DNA from: Marinobacter arenosus
GTDB lineage: Bacteria > Pseudomonadota > Gammaproteobacteria > Pseudomonadales > Oleiphilaceae
Length of the DNA stretch: 64,000 nucleotides
Assembly (NCBI RefSeq): GCF_019264345.1
Contig: NZ_JAHVAO010000001.1
Coordinates: forward strand, 1,302,001-1,366,000
Direction of reading: 5' to 3'
Shown here: positions 52,596-61,451 of the stretch, one piece after another
How the letters are laid out: each line of letters begins with the position of its first letter
Numbering within the stretch: the first letter of the stretch is position 1
Translations under genes and position numbers: made by a program
Notes under the pieces: generated by a model
Seen by the model: the letters and a program-made list of their open reading frames with translations, nothing else
What the model was told of the DNA's origin: nothing
Databases searched by the model: none

Positions 52596-53648
52596 GTGGC
52601 AGTCGTGGGTGGTGGGGCGTTGGAGCAGCTGACTTTTCTCTTTTCCGAATTGAACCGGGTGGTGCTGGACCCGGTGAGCGATCGTTTTACCGGGATATTT
52701 GATCTGAACGGGCGTTTCGGCGTCTTCTTCCTGTGTATTTCCTACGCCGTGGCCTACGGACTGTTCCGGTTCCGACGGCACCGGGGACAAACGGATGCCC
52801 GCTCCTTCTGGCAGTTCATTGGCGGGGCCAGCGTCAACCTGCATCGCTCGGCTCTGCTCGATTACCAGTACTACCTGGTGCGCGCCATCCTAAAAGTTGC
52901 CCTGGTGCTGCCGGCCGTTGCCCTGGTGGATCCCGTCATACTGACGTCCGGCGACTACATCGCCTTTTTTACCAATCTATGGGGCGCAAGACCCACACTT
53001 GGCAATGATCTGGCCCTGTCCCTGCTGTATGGCCTGGGCGTATTCCTGGTTCAGGACTTCAAGCATTACTGGGTTCATCGCGCGTTCCACTCACGCTGGC
53101 TGTGGGAATTTCACAAAGTGCATCACTCGGCACCGGTGCTGGTACCGGTGACGGCGAGCCGCATACATTTCGTGGAGAAGATCGTGGAACGCCTGGCGAC
53201 GGCCGTGTGCATCGGCCTTTACGCGGGGATTTTCTGGTACGTGTGTGGCGGTGAAATCAGCCGGTACACCCTGTTTGGCGTGACCTACCTGGTGTTCATT
53301 TTCAACGCCCTTGCCGCCAACCTGCGGCACAGCCACGTCTGGCTGTCGTTCGGGCCCAAACTTGAGCACATCCTCAACAGCCCGGCCCAGCACCAGATTC
53401 ACCACAGTGATGCGCCGCGGCACTTCAACAAGAACTTCGGGACCAACCTCTCGATCTGGGACTGGATGTTCGGAACGCTCTACACCACCACCAGTACCCC
53501 CGAACCCATTCGCTTCGGAACCGGCGAGCGAGACCGGGAACGATACCTTACGCTGTACAGCCTGATTGTCACCCCCTTCGTCGAGCTGGGGCGGCGATTG
53601 CGTCGCCCCCCTGCGCCCCGCGCCACGGGCGCGGGTATTCAGGACTAG
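52596..53648 (+). CDS. Sterol desaturase/fatty acid hydroxylase family protein
   Basis: 350 aa membrane di-iron oxygenase. Four to five hydrophobic segments; histidine boxes HYWVHRAFH, FHKVHHSAP, and the C-terminal HQIHHSDAPRH, which supply the iron ligands. The family hydroxylates or desaturates sterols, fatty acids, carotenoids or ether lipids. Start uncertain: GTG 52596 is used; TTG 52620 with GGTGGGG upstream is an alternative. Follows the GlxA-type gene by about 50 bases. Confidence 0.83.
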   Translation: MAVVGGGALEQLTFLFSELNRVVLDPVSDRFTGIFDLNGRFGVFFLCISYAVAYGLFRFRRHRGQTDARSFWQFIGGASVNLHRSALLDYQYYLVRAILKVALVLPAVALVDPVILTSGDYIAFFTNLWGARPTLGNDLALSLLYGLGVFLVQDFKHYWVHRAFHSRWLWEFHKVHHSAPVLVPVTASRIHFVEKIVERLATAVCIGLYAGIFWYVCGGEISRYTLFGVTYLVFIFNALAANLRHSHVWLSFGPKLEHILNSPAQHQIHHSDAPRHFNKNFGTNLSIWDWMFGTLYTTTSTPEPIRFGTGERDRERYLTLYSLIVTPFVELGRRLRRPPAPRATGAGIQD

Positions 53649-53651
53649 CCG

Positions 53652-54434
53652 TTACTCGTAGCGGGCCGCGATGGCATCAAGCTCACCGGCCGCGCGGGCT
53701 TCGTCGAGGGCCCGCTGCAGATTGGCCACAATGGCCGGATCGGTGTTTTTGCTGAGTGCCAGGTACATGGGCGTCTCACGGAACACCAGGACCGGCTTGA
53801 GTCCGGTAATGCCGTGCTCCTTCTCAGCCACCAACGGACCGACCAGGCCGTCCGTTACCCACAGATCCGCCTGACCCAACATCAACCGCTGGGTGTTCAC
53901 ATCCCCCGACATACCCATGGCCACATTGAACCCCTGGTCCACCAGGTACTCCGACATGACATCGCCCTTGTAGCCGGCAATCTGCAACTCCCTGGCGTCC
54001 TCGAGGCTGTCCAGGGTGATATCCGATTCCGGCGCGGCGAACAGCGTCCACTTGATCGAGGCCAGGGGGCCGACCCACTGGAAGAGCTCTTCCCGCTCCT
54101 CGGTTCGCGCGGTACAGAAGAGTCCGTGGTTCTCCCGACCCTGGACCCAATCGTACGCGTAGCTCCAGGCCCGCATCTTCATCACATAGTCATAATCGAC
54201 CCGGGCCAGCATGGCCTTGACCATGTCGCTGCAAATACCCGTGATGTCATCCTCTTCGTGGGCAAAGCCCTTGCCGGAGACCGATGCGTTGTAGGGCGGA
54301 TAGTTCTCGGTGAAGATATACAGTCGCTCTGCCGCAATCGCCGCCGTGGCGACGGTAGACAGTGTGAGGGCCAGAAGTGCGGCTGTGGCGGCTTTTACTA
54401 CTGTTGTTGTTACCGCTGCTGATTCACTGGGCAT
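53652..54434 (-). CDS. Periplasmic solute-binding protein, family 3
   Basis: 260 aa. Signal peptide about residues 1-35 (VVKAATAALLALTLSTVATAAIAA). The mature protein starts RLYIFTENYPPYN, the classic start of the PBP-like extracytoplasmic domain, then ITGICSDMVKAMLARV and WVGPLASIKWTLFAA. Known members bind amino acids or feed transporters or sensory proteins, but no permease or ATPase gene adjoins it, so it may be an orphan receptor. Convergent with the sterol desaturase family gene with 3 bases between. Confidence 0.85.
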   Translation of the reverse strand: MPSESAAVTTTVVKAATAALLALTLSTVATAAIAAERLYIFTENYPPYNASVSGKGFAHEEDDITGICSDMVKAMLARVDYDYVMKMRAWSYAYDWVQGRENHGLFCTARTEEREELFQWVGPLASIKWTLFAAPESDITLDSLEDARELQIAGYKGDVMSEYLVDQGFNVAMGMSGDVNTQRLMLGQADLWVTDGLVGPLVAEKEHGITGLKPVLVFRETPMYLALSKNTDPAIVANLQRALDEARAAGELDAIAARYE

Positions 54435-54662
54435 TGCTTGTCCTTGATCAAAAATAGGGTTAATGAAGCGGGACCATCTAACGGCAGGTTACGTGACCGG
54501 ACCTAACGCCATAATTGCCAAAGCTACCTACTGTATGTTCTGGCCAATCGACCTGGGTGTTTCTGCCAATTGCACACATCATTACGCGTCCGGCAAAAAA
54601 AGTCAGTGACAAAACGTATCTGCAAAAGAAACGATGCGAAATCAATGCCTTGAAGGGCGTAT

Positions 54663-55565
54663 TCAGGATTCGCCCTGGGCATTGGATGGCGACTCGCCGG
54701 TACTGACCACGGTGGGACCAATCACCGACAGGACCTGCGGCCTGCAGACCACCTCCAGTGGCGTTTTCCCCACCACGTCGCCATCCGCCGTGACCGTTTT
54801 TGGCTTACCGGTCCGAACCGAACACCGAGTTCCCTTCAGGTGAACGATGGTGCTGGTTCGCCGGGGAGAGCGGCGGTTGAGACGGACCATGATAAACGTG
54901 AGCAGCAGCTGGAAAAGGGGCCGCGGCTTTACCGCAATGACATCAAGCTGACCGTCGTTGGCGGACGCCTCGGGGATCTCGTTTCCGCCTCCGAAAAAAG
55001 CACCGCTGGCGACGGCAATCGACAGCCATCGGCCTTTGACACGGCCCTTGTCGCACCGGATTTCAGCCTTGAAGCCCCGCTTGGCGTTGAGGCGCCGCAA
55101 CAACCCGATGCCGTAACTGAATCGGCCAAACAGCTTCTTCTCGGCCCCCTCCGACTCCCGAACCGGCAAGGTGCCCAGTCCAATGTGGGCGACATTGAGG
55201 AACAGCGCCTGGCCGAATTCGGCAACATCCACTCGCTGGCAGGTGCCCTTGGCGATGAGCGCGCACAGTGCCTCGGGGTCCTCGGGCAGCCCCAGGTTCC
55301 GGGCAAAATCGTTGGCGGTTCCCGAGGGCAGCACCGCCAGGGTCGCGTCTTTGGCCAGACACAGCTGCGCACCCCGGTTGACCGAGCCATCGCCTCCGGC
55401 CACCATCACCACATCGCCGGGCTCCACCCTGTGGACCCAGTCATCGTCCGTGAAGTCACAGCATTCCGGGTCAGGGATACCGACGGACGCCAGACTATCG
55501 CGCCAGTATTCGCGCCCCCGCTCACCTGATCCGGCCTTGGGATTGGCCAACAGCCAATGGGTCAT
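54663..55565 (-). CDS. Diacylglycerol kinase-family lipid kinase (YegS-like)
   Basis: 300 aa. DAGK catalytic domain: WLLANPKAGSGERGREY, then VVMVAGGDGSVNRGAQL (GGDGSVN, about residues 56-62), AVLPSGTANDFARNLG and the C-terminal VTADGDVVGKTPLEVVC. Phosphorylates diacylglycerol, ceramide or phosphatidylglycerol-type lipids. Cytosolic. Divergent from the Asp/Glu-racemase-fold gene. ATG start. Confidence 0.88.
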   Translation of the reverse strand: MTHWLLANPKAGSGERGREYWRDSLASVGIPDPECCDFTDDDWVHRVEPGDVVMVAGGDGSVNRGAQLCLAKDATLAVLPSGTANDFARNLGLPEDPEALCALIAKGTCQRVDVAEFGQALFLNVAHIGLGTLPVRESEGAEKKLFGRFSYGIGLLRRLNAKRGFKAEIRCDKGRVKGRWLSIAVASGAFFGGGNEIPEASANDGQLDVIAVKPRPLFQLLLTFIMVRLNRRSPRRTSTIVHLKGTRCSVRTGKPKTVTADGDVVGKTPLEVVCRPQVLSVIGPTVVSTGESPSNAQGES

Positions 55566-55675
55566 TTCAGCTCGTTCCTGTCACTGTCGGTTCCATCGCG
55601 CGTCGAGCGCGGCTTCCTGTTCATACCAACGATAACCCATTGGCCCTGACCCCGCCTCACGACTATGGTTACGGT

Positions 55676-56413
55676 ATGGAAAACCATGGTTTCACCGCTC
55701 ACATCGGGTTTCTTTACCCCGGCCACGCCGCCGAGGACGATTACCCACGCCTGGCACGAATGGTGCGCCCGGCGGCGGATATCCGGGTTGTGCATACCGA
55801 CTTTGCCGAAGACGCGCACACCGTCGAGGCCCTGACCGAAATGGGCAGTCCCTCCAGACTCCTGAAAGGTGCCGCCCAACTTCGCGACTCGGGCATTGAA
55901 GCGGTTCTGTGGACCTCCACCAGCGCCAGTTTCGTTCGCGGTCTCGACGGCATCCGGGAGCAGATCGATACCCTGGAGAAAGCCTTGCAGGTTCCGGCGT
56001 CCACCACCGCCATGGCGTTCGCCCGCGCGGTGACTGCCATCAATGCCCGGCGGGTGACCATCGCCGCCACCTACCCTGCGGACGTAGCCGTCCTGTTCCG
56101 GGATTTTCTGGAGCACTTCGATATTGAGGTGGTGAGACTGGCTAGTCACGGCATTGCCACCGCAGCCGAAGCCGGCACTCTCAACAAGGAGGTGGTGCTG
56201 CAGTTTGCCCGTGAGAACAATCACCCGGACGCCGATGCCCTGCTGATCCCGGACACGGCACTGCACTCGGCAGGCTGGTTGGAGGAGCTGGAAACGGTGG
56301 CCGGCAAACCGGTGCTCACCGCCAACCAGGTCAGCTTCTGGGAAGGCCTGCGTCTGTGTGGCAAATTGACGCCCCAGCAGGGACTGGGCACACTCTTCGC
56401 CACCGAACTCTGA
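55676..56413 (+). CDS. Asp/Glu racemase-fold protein without catalytic cysteines (maleate isomerase/arylmalonate decarboxylase-like)
   Basis: 245 aa. The fold is indicated by VLWTSTSASFVRG, AFARAVTAINARRVTIAATYP, DIEVVRLASHGI and the VLTANQVSFWEGLRLCG C-terminal pattern of maleate cis-trans isomerases and arylmalonate decarboxylases. The two catalytic cysteine positions are replaced: Thr/Ser in WTSTSAS and Asp-Thr in LIPDTALHS; the only cysteine is near the C-terminus (RLCGK). Catalysis must differ or be absent. ATG 55676 chosen; TTG 55640 is possible. Followed 51 bases later by the haloalkane dehalogenase gene. Confidence 0.78.
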   Translation: MENHGFTAHIGFLYPGHAAEDDYPRLARMVRPAADIRVVHTDFAEDAHTVEALTEMGSPSRLLKGAAQLRDSGIEAVLWTSTSASFVRGLDGIREQIDTLEKALQVPASTTAMAFARAVTAINARRVTIAATYPADVAVLFRDFLEHFDIEVVRLASHGIATAAEAGTLNKEVVLQFARENNHPDADALLIPDTALHSAGWLEELETVAGKPVLTANQVSFWEGLRLCGKLTPQQGLGTLFATEL

Positions 56414-56464
56414 AGCCAACCGGCCTCAGCCAGACGAACAAATAAGGATAACAAGGCCACCGCC

Positions 56465-57355
56465 ATGGATTTCGTCAGAACCCCCGAGAAGCGATTTGAA
56501 CGCCTGCTGGATTACCCCTTCGAGCCCCACTACGTCCAGCTTGATAACCTGCGAATGCATTATGTCGACGAGGGACCCGCGGAGGCCAGGCCGATACTGA
56601 TGCTGCACGGTGAGCCCTCCTGGTCCTACCTCTACCGGCACATGATTCCGGTTTGTGCGGCGGCGGGCCATCGGGTCATTGCGCCGGACCTGATCGGCTT
56701 CGGCAAATCCGACAAACCCACGTCGATTGATGATTACAGTTACCAGCAGCATATGGACTGGATGCAGTCGTTCATTGACCAACTGGAACTGACTGACATC
56801 ACCCTGGTGTGCCAGGACTGGGGATCGTTACTGGGCCTGCGCCTTGCAGCCGAGAACCCGGACCGGTTCCGGGCGATTGTCGTGGGCAACGGCATGCTGC
56901 CGACCGGCGACCAGAAAGCGCCACCGGCGTTCAAGATCTGGAAGAACTTTGCCCTGCACAGCCCGTGGTTCCCCATCGCCCGGATCATCAATACCGGGTC
57001 ATTCCGAAAACTGGGGCCGGATGAGATGCGCGCCTACGACGCTCCGTTTCCCGGCAAAAAGTACAAGGCCGGTGCCCGGGCCTTTCCCAGGCTGGTGCCC
57101 ATGACCCCGGACGACCCGGCCACAGACGCCAACCGGAAAGCCTGGCAGGTGCTGGAACAATGGGAAAAGCCTTTTCTCACCACCTTCAGTAATGGCGATC
57201 CAATCACCCGGGGTGGCGACCGGTACCTGCAGGAGCGGATTCCGGGCGCCAAAAACCAGCCCCACGTCACCCTGAAGGGCGGCCACTTCCTTCAGGAAGA
57301 TTCCCCGGTGCCCTTCGCCCGGGCCATCAACGACCTGCTGGCCACCATGGCCTGA
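56465..57355 (+). CDS. dhlA: Haloalkane dehalogenase
   Basis: 296-aa alpha/beta hydrolase that cleaves carbon-halogen bonds. Catalytic triad D118 (VCQDWGS; the adjacent W119 binds halide), D245 (FSNGDPIT) and H274 (GGHFLQED), plus HGEPSWSYLYR as the oxyanion loop. The acid after the cap domain and the triad order fit the HLD-I subfamily (DhlA/DpcA-like). Length fits HLD-I. It sits just after a racemase-fold gene. Halogenated marine compounds are plausible substrates; the actual substrate is unknown. Confidence 0.9.
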   Translation: MDFVRTPEKRFERLLDYPFEPHYVQLDNLRMHYVDEGPAEARPILMLHGEPSWSYLYRHMIPVCAAAGHRVIAPDLIGFGKSDKPTSIDDYSYQQHMDWMQSFIDQLELTDITLVCQDWGSLLGLRLAAENPDRFRAIVVGNGMLPTGDQKAPPAFKIWKNFALHSPWFPIARIINTGSFRKLGPDEMRAYDAPFPGKKYKAGARAFPRLVPMTPDDPATDANRKAWQVLEQWEKPFLTTFSNGDPITRGGDRYLQERIPGAKNQPHVTLKGGHFLQEDSPVPFARAINDLLATMA

Positions 57356-57376
57356 GCTGGGTCTGGCCCAGGCACG

Positions 57377-58267
57377 TCAGCTCTGTCCTGCCGGCACCCG
57401 TGGCCGGTAGTGCCAGGACGACCAGGTGTACAGGGCCAGCGCGAGCCAGATCACCACGAAACTGACCAGCTGGACCTGACTCAGGGGTTCCCCGAAGACC
57501 AGCAGCGCGATGAAGAACTGCAGGGTCGGGTTGATGTACATCAGAAAGCCCACGGTCGCGAGGCGAAGGCGGCGCGCCGCGCCCGCGAACAGCAGCAGCG
57601 GAATGGCGGTGACGATTCCGCTCGCCATCAGCAGCGCCCCCGTATGGAGGTTGTCGCCAAAATGGGAGAGGTCCGCATGACGCAGCCAGCCAAAGGTCAT
57701 CAACCCCACCGGTAGCAGCAACAGGGTTTCCACGAACAGGCCCGACAGCCCATCCAGAACGACCTGCTTGCGGAGCAGACCGTAGGTTCCGAAAGTGATC
57801 GCCAGCGCCAGGGTAATCCACGGCAACTCACCCAGCACCACCAACTGGATCAGGATGCCAATTCCCGCCAGCAGGACCGCCGCCATTTGCCAGGGTCCCA
57901 TCCGTTCGCGCAGAACCAGCATGCCCAGCGCCACATTGACCAGTGGTGTCAGGAAGTAGCCGAGGCTGGCCTGCAGTACGTGCCGGGTTTCCACGGAATA
58001 GATGTAAATGCCCCAGTTCGCCGCAATCAGCACGGCGCAGCCCAGGACACGCCAGAGCTGGGCCGGGTTGGCGAGGGCCGCCTGCACGGCCGACCAGCGA
58101 CGGAGGCCGCTGATCACCAACGCCAGAAAGACGCAGGACCAGATGATCCGGTGCACCAGGATTTCGAACGCCGGGACACCCTCGAACAGCGCAAAGAACA
58201 GCGGAAAGCAGCCCCAGATGGTGTAGGCAGACAGACCGTAACAGACGCCCCGGGTTGTCTCATTCAT
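57377..58267 (-). CDS. rarD: RarD-type EamA/DMT transporter
   Basis: 296-aa inner-membrane protein with ten helices in two EamA repeats. The RarD type is indicated by RGVCYGLSAYTIWGCFPLFFALFEGVPAFEILVHRIIWS at the start (loop as in chloramphenicol-sensitive RarD) and VETRHVLQASLGYFLTPLVNVALGMLVLRE at the centre. Probably exports a small metabolite or amino acid. ATG start overlaps the stop of the next EamA gene (ATGA). Confidence 0.87.
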   Translation of the reverse strand: MNETTRGVCYGLSAYTIWGCFPLFFALFEGVPAFEILVHRIIWSCVFLALVISGLRRWSAVQAALANPAQLWRVLGCAVLIAANWGIYIYSVETRHVLQASLGYFLTPLVNVALGMLVLRERMGPWQMAAVLLAGIGILIQLVVLGELPWITLALAITFGTYGLLRKQVVLDGLSGLFVETLLLLPVGLMTFGWLRHADLSHFGDNLHTGALLMASGIVTAIPLLLFAGAARRLRLATVGFLMYINPTLQFFIALLVFGEPLSQVQLVSFVVIWLALALYTWSSWHYRPRVPAGQS

Positions 58268-59151
58268 GCCGGTTTCTTCTGGGTGACGACCAGGGCCACC
58301 CCGGTGATGGCCACAAGGCCGCCAATCATGGCCAGACCGCCCAGGCGCTCATCGAACAGCAGGTAGGCTTCCAGCGCCGTAACCGGGGGCACCAGGTAGA
58401 ACAGACTCGCCACCTGGGACGCGGCGCCCTGGCGAATGAGCCACATCAGCAGCAGTATGGCGCCGATGGACACGCCAAGAACCAGCCAGGCCATGGACAG
58501 CTGCAGTTGCAGACTCCACTCGACCTCGCGGGACTCCAGGGCAAACGCTCCAATGGCGAAGAAGGTGGCCGCAGCACCGTACTGGATCAGGGTACCGGCA
58601 ACGAGGTCCGCCCCGGTGCCGTGGCGTTTCTGGTACACCGTGCCCATGGAAATGCCTGCCAGCGCAAACACCGCCCACAGCAATGCCCAGGGCGAAAAGC
58701 CCACACTGGCGCCGGTGCCGCCGAACTTTTCCACCAGCACCAGGGCCACGCCGACCAGGCCTAATGCCAGCCCCAGCCATTGGCGGCCACTTACGCTCTC
58801 TTTCAGGAACACCACCGCCGCCGCCGCAGTCACCAGCGGCTGGAGACCCACTATCAGCGAGACGATACCCGACGCCATGCCACCCTCGATGGCGTAGTAA
58901 ACGCCCCCCAGGTAACAGCCGTGAACCAGGATGCCGGTAACGGCCAGGTGCCCCGCACCGCGCCAGCCCGGCCAGCGGGTCTTCATCAGCCAGGCCAGAC
59001 CCAGCAGCAATACCAGGGTCATCAGCATTCGGAGCAGCAACAGCGTGAACGGTTCGGCAAACGGCAAACCGTACTTGGCACCGATAAAGCCTGTGCTCCA
59101 GAGCCAGACAAACAGGGCGGGCACAAAAAACGAGTAAAAGAATGAACGCAT
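58264..59151 (-). CDS. EamA/DMT family transporter
   Basis: 295-aa membrane protein with ten helices in two repeats. Start at 59151 (MRSFFYSFFVPALFVWLWSTGFIGAKYGLPFAEP), an N-terminal pattern typical of the group, rather than the TTG at 59211. Repeat boundaries at LLRMLMTLVLLLG and VSGRQWLGLALGLVGVALVL. Substrate unknown. Overlaps rarD by four bases; two paralogous exporters in one coupled unit is uncommon and could indicate a heteromeric or redundant pair. Confidence 0.85.
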   Translation of the reverse strand: MRSFFYSFFVPALFVWLWSTGFIGAKYGLPFAEPFTLLLLRMLMTLVLLLGLAWLMKTRWPGWRGAGHLAVTGILVHGCYLGGVYYAIEGGMASGIVSLIVGLQPLVTAAAAVVFLKESVSGRQWLGLALGLVGVALVLVEKFGGTGASVGFSPWALLWAVFALAGISMGTVYQKRHGTGADLVAGTLIQYGAAATFFAIGAFALESREVEWSLQLQLSMAWLVLGVSIGAILLLMWLIRQGAASQVASLFYLVPPVTALEAYLLFDERLGGLAMIGGLVAITGVALVVTQKKPA

Positions 59152-59255
59152 GCGTCGAAACAGGAATCCGTTTGGGTTTTCAGTATCTTTACTGTAGTAA
59201 TTAGCTCGCAAACAAAACAGATACAGAAAACAGGGTTAATAACCAGTACAGATTG

Positions 59256-61451
59256 TCAGGCAGCCCCACCCGGCAGTCGCACCTCAATGAGCGGTTCATC
59301 TTCATGCCAGTGCCCGTTCCAGGTGACGTCCGGAGCGCCCCCAGGACGAGGCTGAATGCTGATGGAAATGGAACCGTAACTCGTGGGCGCGGGCCCGAAC
59401 CGAATGGGACGATCCTGGTCCAGCCAGCGCTCGGGCACCCCGGCACAGAGAATCAGCCGGTCACCTTCCTCCCGTACAAAACAGTTCCGGACCATCAGCA
59501 CCCACTCCGCCGACGCCCAGACGTGGTGACCATCCCCCATGCATCCGCCACCGGTGCCGGGATGGATCGCCTCCGGCCATTGGCCCGTTGGCGACGCGAG
59601 ATCCGCCACCGCGTCCATCAGGTCAAGATAACGGGCATCACCAGCCCGAAGCAGTACCTGGGCCACATGCAGGGTGAGGTAGGCATTCAGTCCGGAGTGG
59701 ATCATGTCCTGGTAGAACGCCCCTTTCACAAAGCAGTTCTCCAGCAGGAACTCGACACAGTCCAGCAACCGGCGATCGTCTGGCTCGCAGAGCTGGGTCG
59801 GATACCCCATCGCCAGGGACCCAATCGCGCCGGCGTCGAGCCGACGATAGGGTGACGCCGGCATGCCGGGGCGTTTGAGCCGGCGCTCACAACCGGCGAG
59901 GCTCCGGTCCACCGTCTGAGTGAACTCCCGGGCACCGGCGGCGAACCTGTCACTGGTGTCCCGGTCATCGGCGGCCAGCAGCTCGGCCGCCGCCCTGAGG
60001 CCGGCAATGCCCCAGAAATCGTCCCAGTAGTAGTAATCGTTGGGCCCCAGGTGTTCGGCACTGAACCCTGCGGGGAGCAGCCCGGCGTGCGGTTTGTCGA
60101 GGGTGCCGCTCACCCGTTTCTTCTGGATCCAGTGCGCGCCCTTGCTCACCGGCTCAAACCAGTCAATGGGCATTTTCCGGCCAGTCATCGCGAAAAAACG
60201 CTGCAGGATCCAGAGCACTTCGCCGTTGGCATCCCACTCACCTTCCTGGGACCGGAAGTACCCGTTCTTGAGCTGTCGCTCCGGGAACTGGTTCAGGGCG
60301 CGCTCGGCCCGGTCTGTCATGCCAGCGCACAACAGGGCATGGATGATGAACGCGGCGTCCCGGAACCAGAACCGCTTGTAGGTGTAGGGGCCGGGATACA
60401 CATCGTCGGGCGAATGCAGTACCAGCGACCGGAGAGCGGCGTCGTACAGGAACTGCCAGGTTTCATCCGGACACTCCAGCCGGGCGTGCCCCGCCAGGGT
60501 CTCATCCCAGGCTTCCGGGCGCAGACCGGCCACCGGTTCCTCTGCCAGGGGCACGGTGACCGTCAGCGTGGCAGCTTTCCCTGCCTGTACCGGAAACAGC
60601 GCTGCCGCGGTAACCATACCCACGTCACACACGCCTTCGGTCTGATCCTCCTTGTCCGCCAGATGGATATGAACATCCCCTTGCCGGTAGTCAGAGACGT
60701 GATGGCTGCGCGCCGGCTGACTGAAGAACACCGACTGTTTGCCCTCCACACGCCAGGCGTCGCGTTGGTCCGACAGATTCACCCGGTGAATGAAGGCGAC
60801 CCCTTCCGGATTGGCCGGGCGCAGCGATAACACCAATGAACCGGAAACGTCAGAGTGCCCCTCCAACTCAAGCTGGCATACCGGCCGGCCATGCTCAATC
60901 ACGACCCGCGCGCGGCTGATCAGCTTCAGCCCCTCCATCTCCGATTCCGTGACCACGCAGGGATTGCTCCCGAGTTCCTGCCACTGCCGGCTGACCCGGC
61001 AACGAGATGGCAGCAGGCAACGGCCGTCGTCCGCGAGGAGCCAGCCATCCAGGGACCAGCCATCGTACAACGGGGTCAGCAGCCCCCGTGGATCCACCAC
61101 CGGCAAGGCCTCCACATCCGGCTGGCCCACGGCGGTCCAGTTGCGGTTACTCAGGTTGATGTGGGTGATGGAGAAAGCCCGAGGGATGAAGGCGGCATCC
61201 GTGGGATCGAACTGGCGCTCCACCCAGTACGGCCAGACCCAGTCCAGATTGTGCTGGATGACCCGGCTGTTGATCAGGCCCCGGGCGTGGAACACCACCC
61301 CGGCCCGCAGCAGCTCGATCGGCTCCCCGACTTCGGACGGCTGGGCAAAGCTGTGCAGCTTACCCAGCAGGGCAATCGGGTCGAGAAAACCATGGCGATG
61401 GGCCATGCGCTTGACCAGATATCGCCAGGGCAACCATTTCATCCAGCTCAT
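59256..61451 (-). CDS. Six-hairpin glycosidase-like (alpha/alpha-toroid) protein
   Basis: 731 aa. C-terminal half is an (alpha/alpha)6-barrel of the six-hairpin glycosidase type with repeated helical hairpins: FWFRDAAFIIHALLCAGM, GYFRSQEGEWDANGEVLWILQRFF (Asp and Glu likely catalytic acids), YYYWDDFWGIAGL, SPTGQWPEAIHPGTGGG. The N-terminal half is beta-sandwich-like. GH15/GH63/GH65/GH116-like; substrate unknown; no signal peptide and no linked sugar transporter, so it is probably cytosolic. ATG at 61451, overlapping the TVP38 gene (ATGA). Confidence 0.7.
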   Translation of the reverse strand: MSWMKWLPWRYLVKRMAHRHGFLDPIALLGKLHSFAQPSEVGEPIELLRAGVVFHARGLINSRVIQHNLDWVWPYWVERQFDPTDAAFIPRAFSITHINLSNRNWTAVGQPDVEALPVVDPRGLLTPLYDGWSLDGWLLADDGRCLLPSRCRVSRQWQELGSNPCVVTESEMEGLKLISRARVVIEHGRPVCQLELEGHSDVSGSLVLSLRPANPEGVAFIHRVNLSDQRDAWRVEGKQSVFFSQPARSHHVSDYRQGDVHIHLADKEDQTEGVCDVGMVTAAALFPVQAGKAATLTVTVPLAEEPVAGLRPEAWDETLAGHARLECPDETWQFLYDAALRSLVLHSPDDVYPGPYTYKRFWFRDAAFIIHALLCAGMTDRAERALNQFPERQLKNGYFRSQEGEWDANGEVLWILQRFFAMTGRKMPIDWFEPVSKGAHWIQKKRVSGTLDKPHAGLLPAGFSAEHLGPNDYYYWDDFWGIAGLRAAAELLAADDRDTSDRFAAGAREFTQTVDRSLAGCERRLKRPGMPASPYRRLDAGAIGSLAMGYPTQLCEPDDRRLLDCVEFLLENCFVKGAFYQDMIHSGLNAYLTLHVAQVLLRAGDARYLDLMDAVADLASPTGQWPEAIHPGTGGGCMGDGHHVWASAEWVLMVRNCFVREEGDRLILCAGVPERWLDQDRPIRFGPAPTSYGSISISIQPRPGGAPDVTWNGHWHEDEPLIEVRLPGGAA

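Noticed and set aside
53814..54422. 202-codon plus-strand frame opposite the solute-binding protein
   Set aside because: It lies entirely inside a gene with a clear signal peptide and family motifs; nothing recognisable in its own product.
54515..54706. 63-codon frame in the gap before the lipid kinase gene
   Set aside because: No ribosome-binding site and no conserved feature; overlaps the end of the lipid kinase gene.
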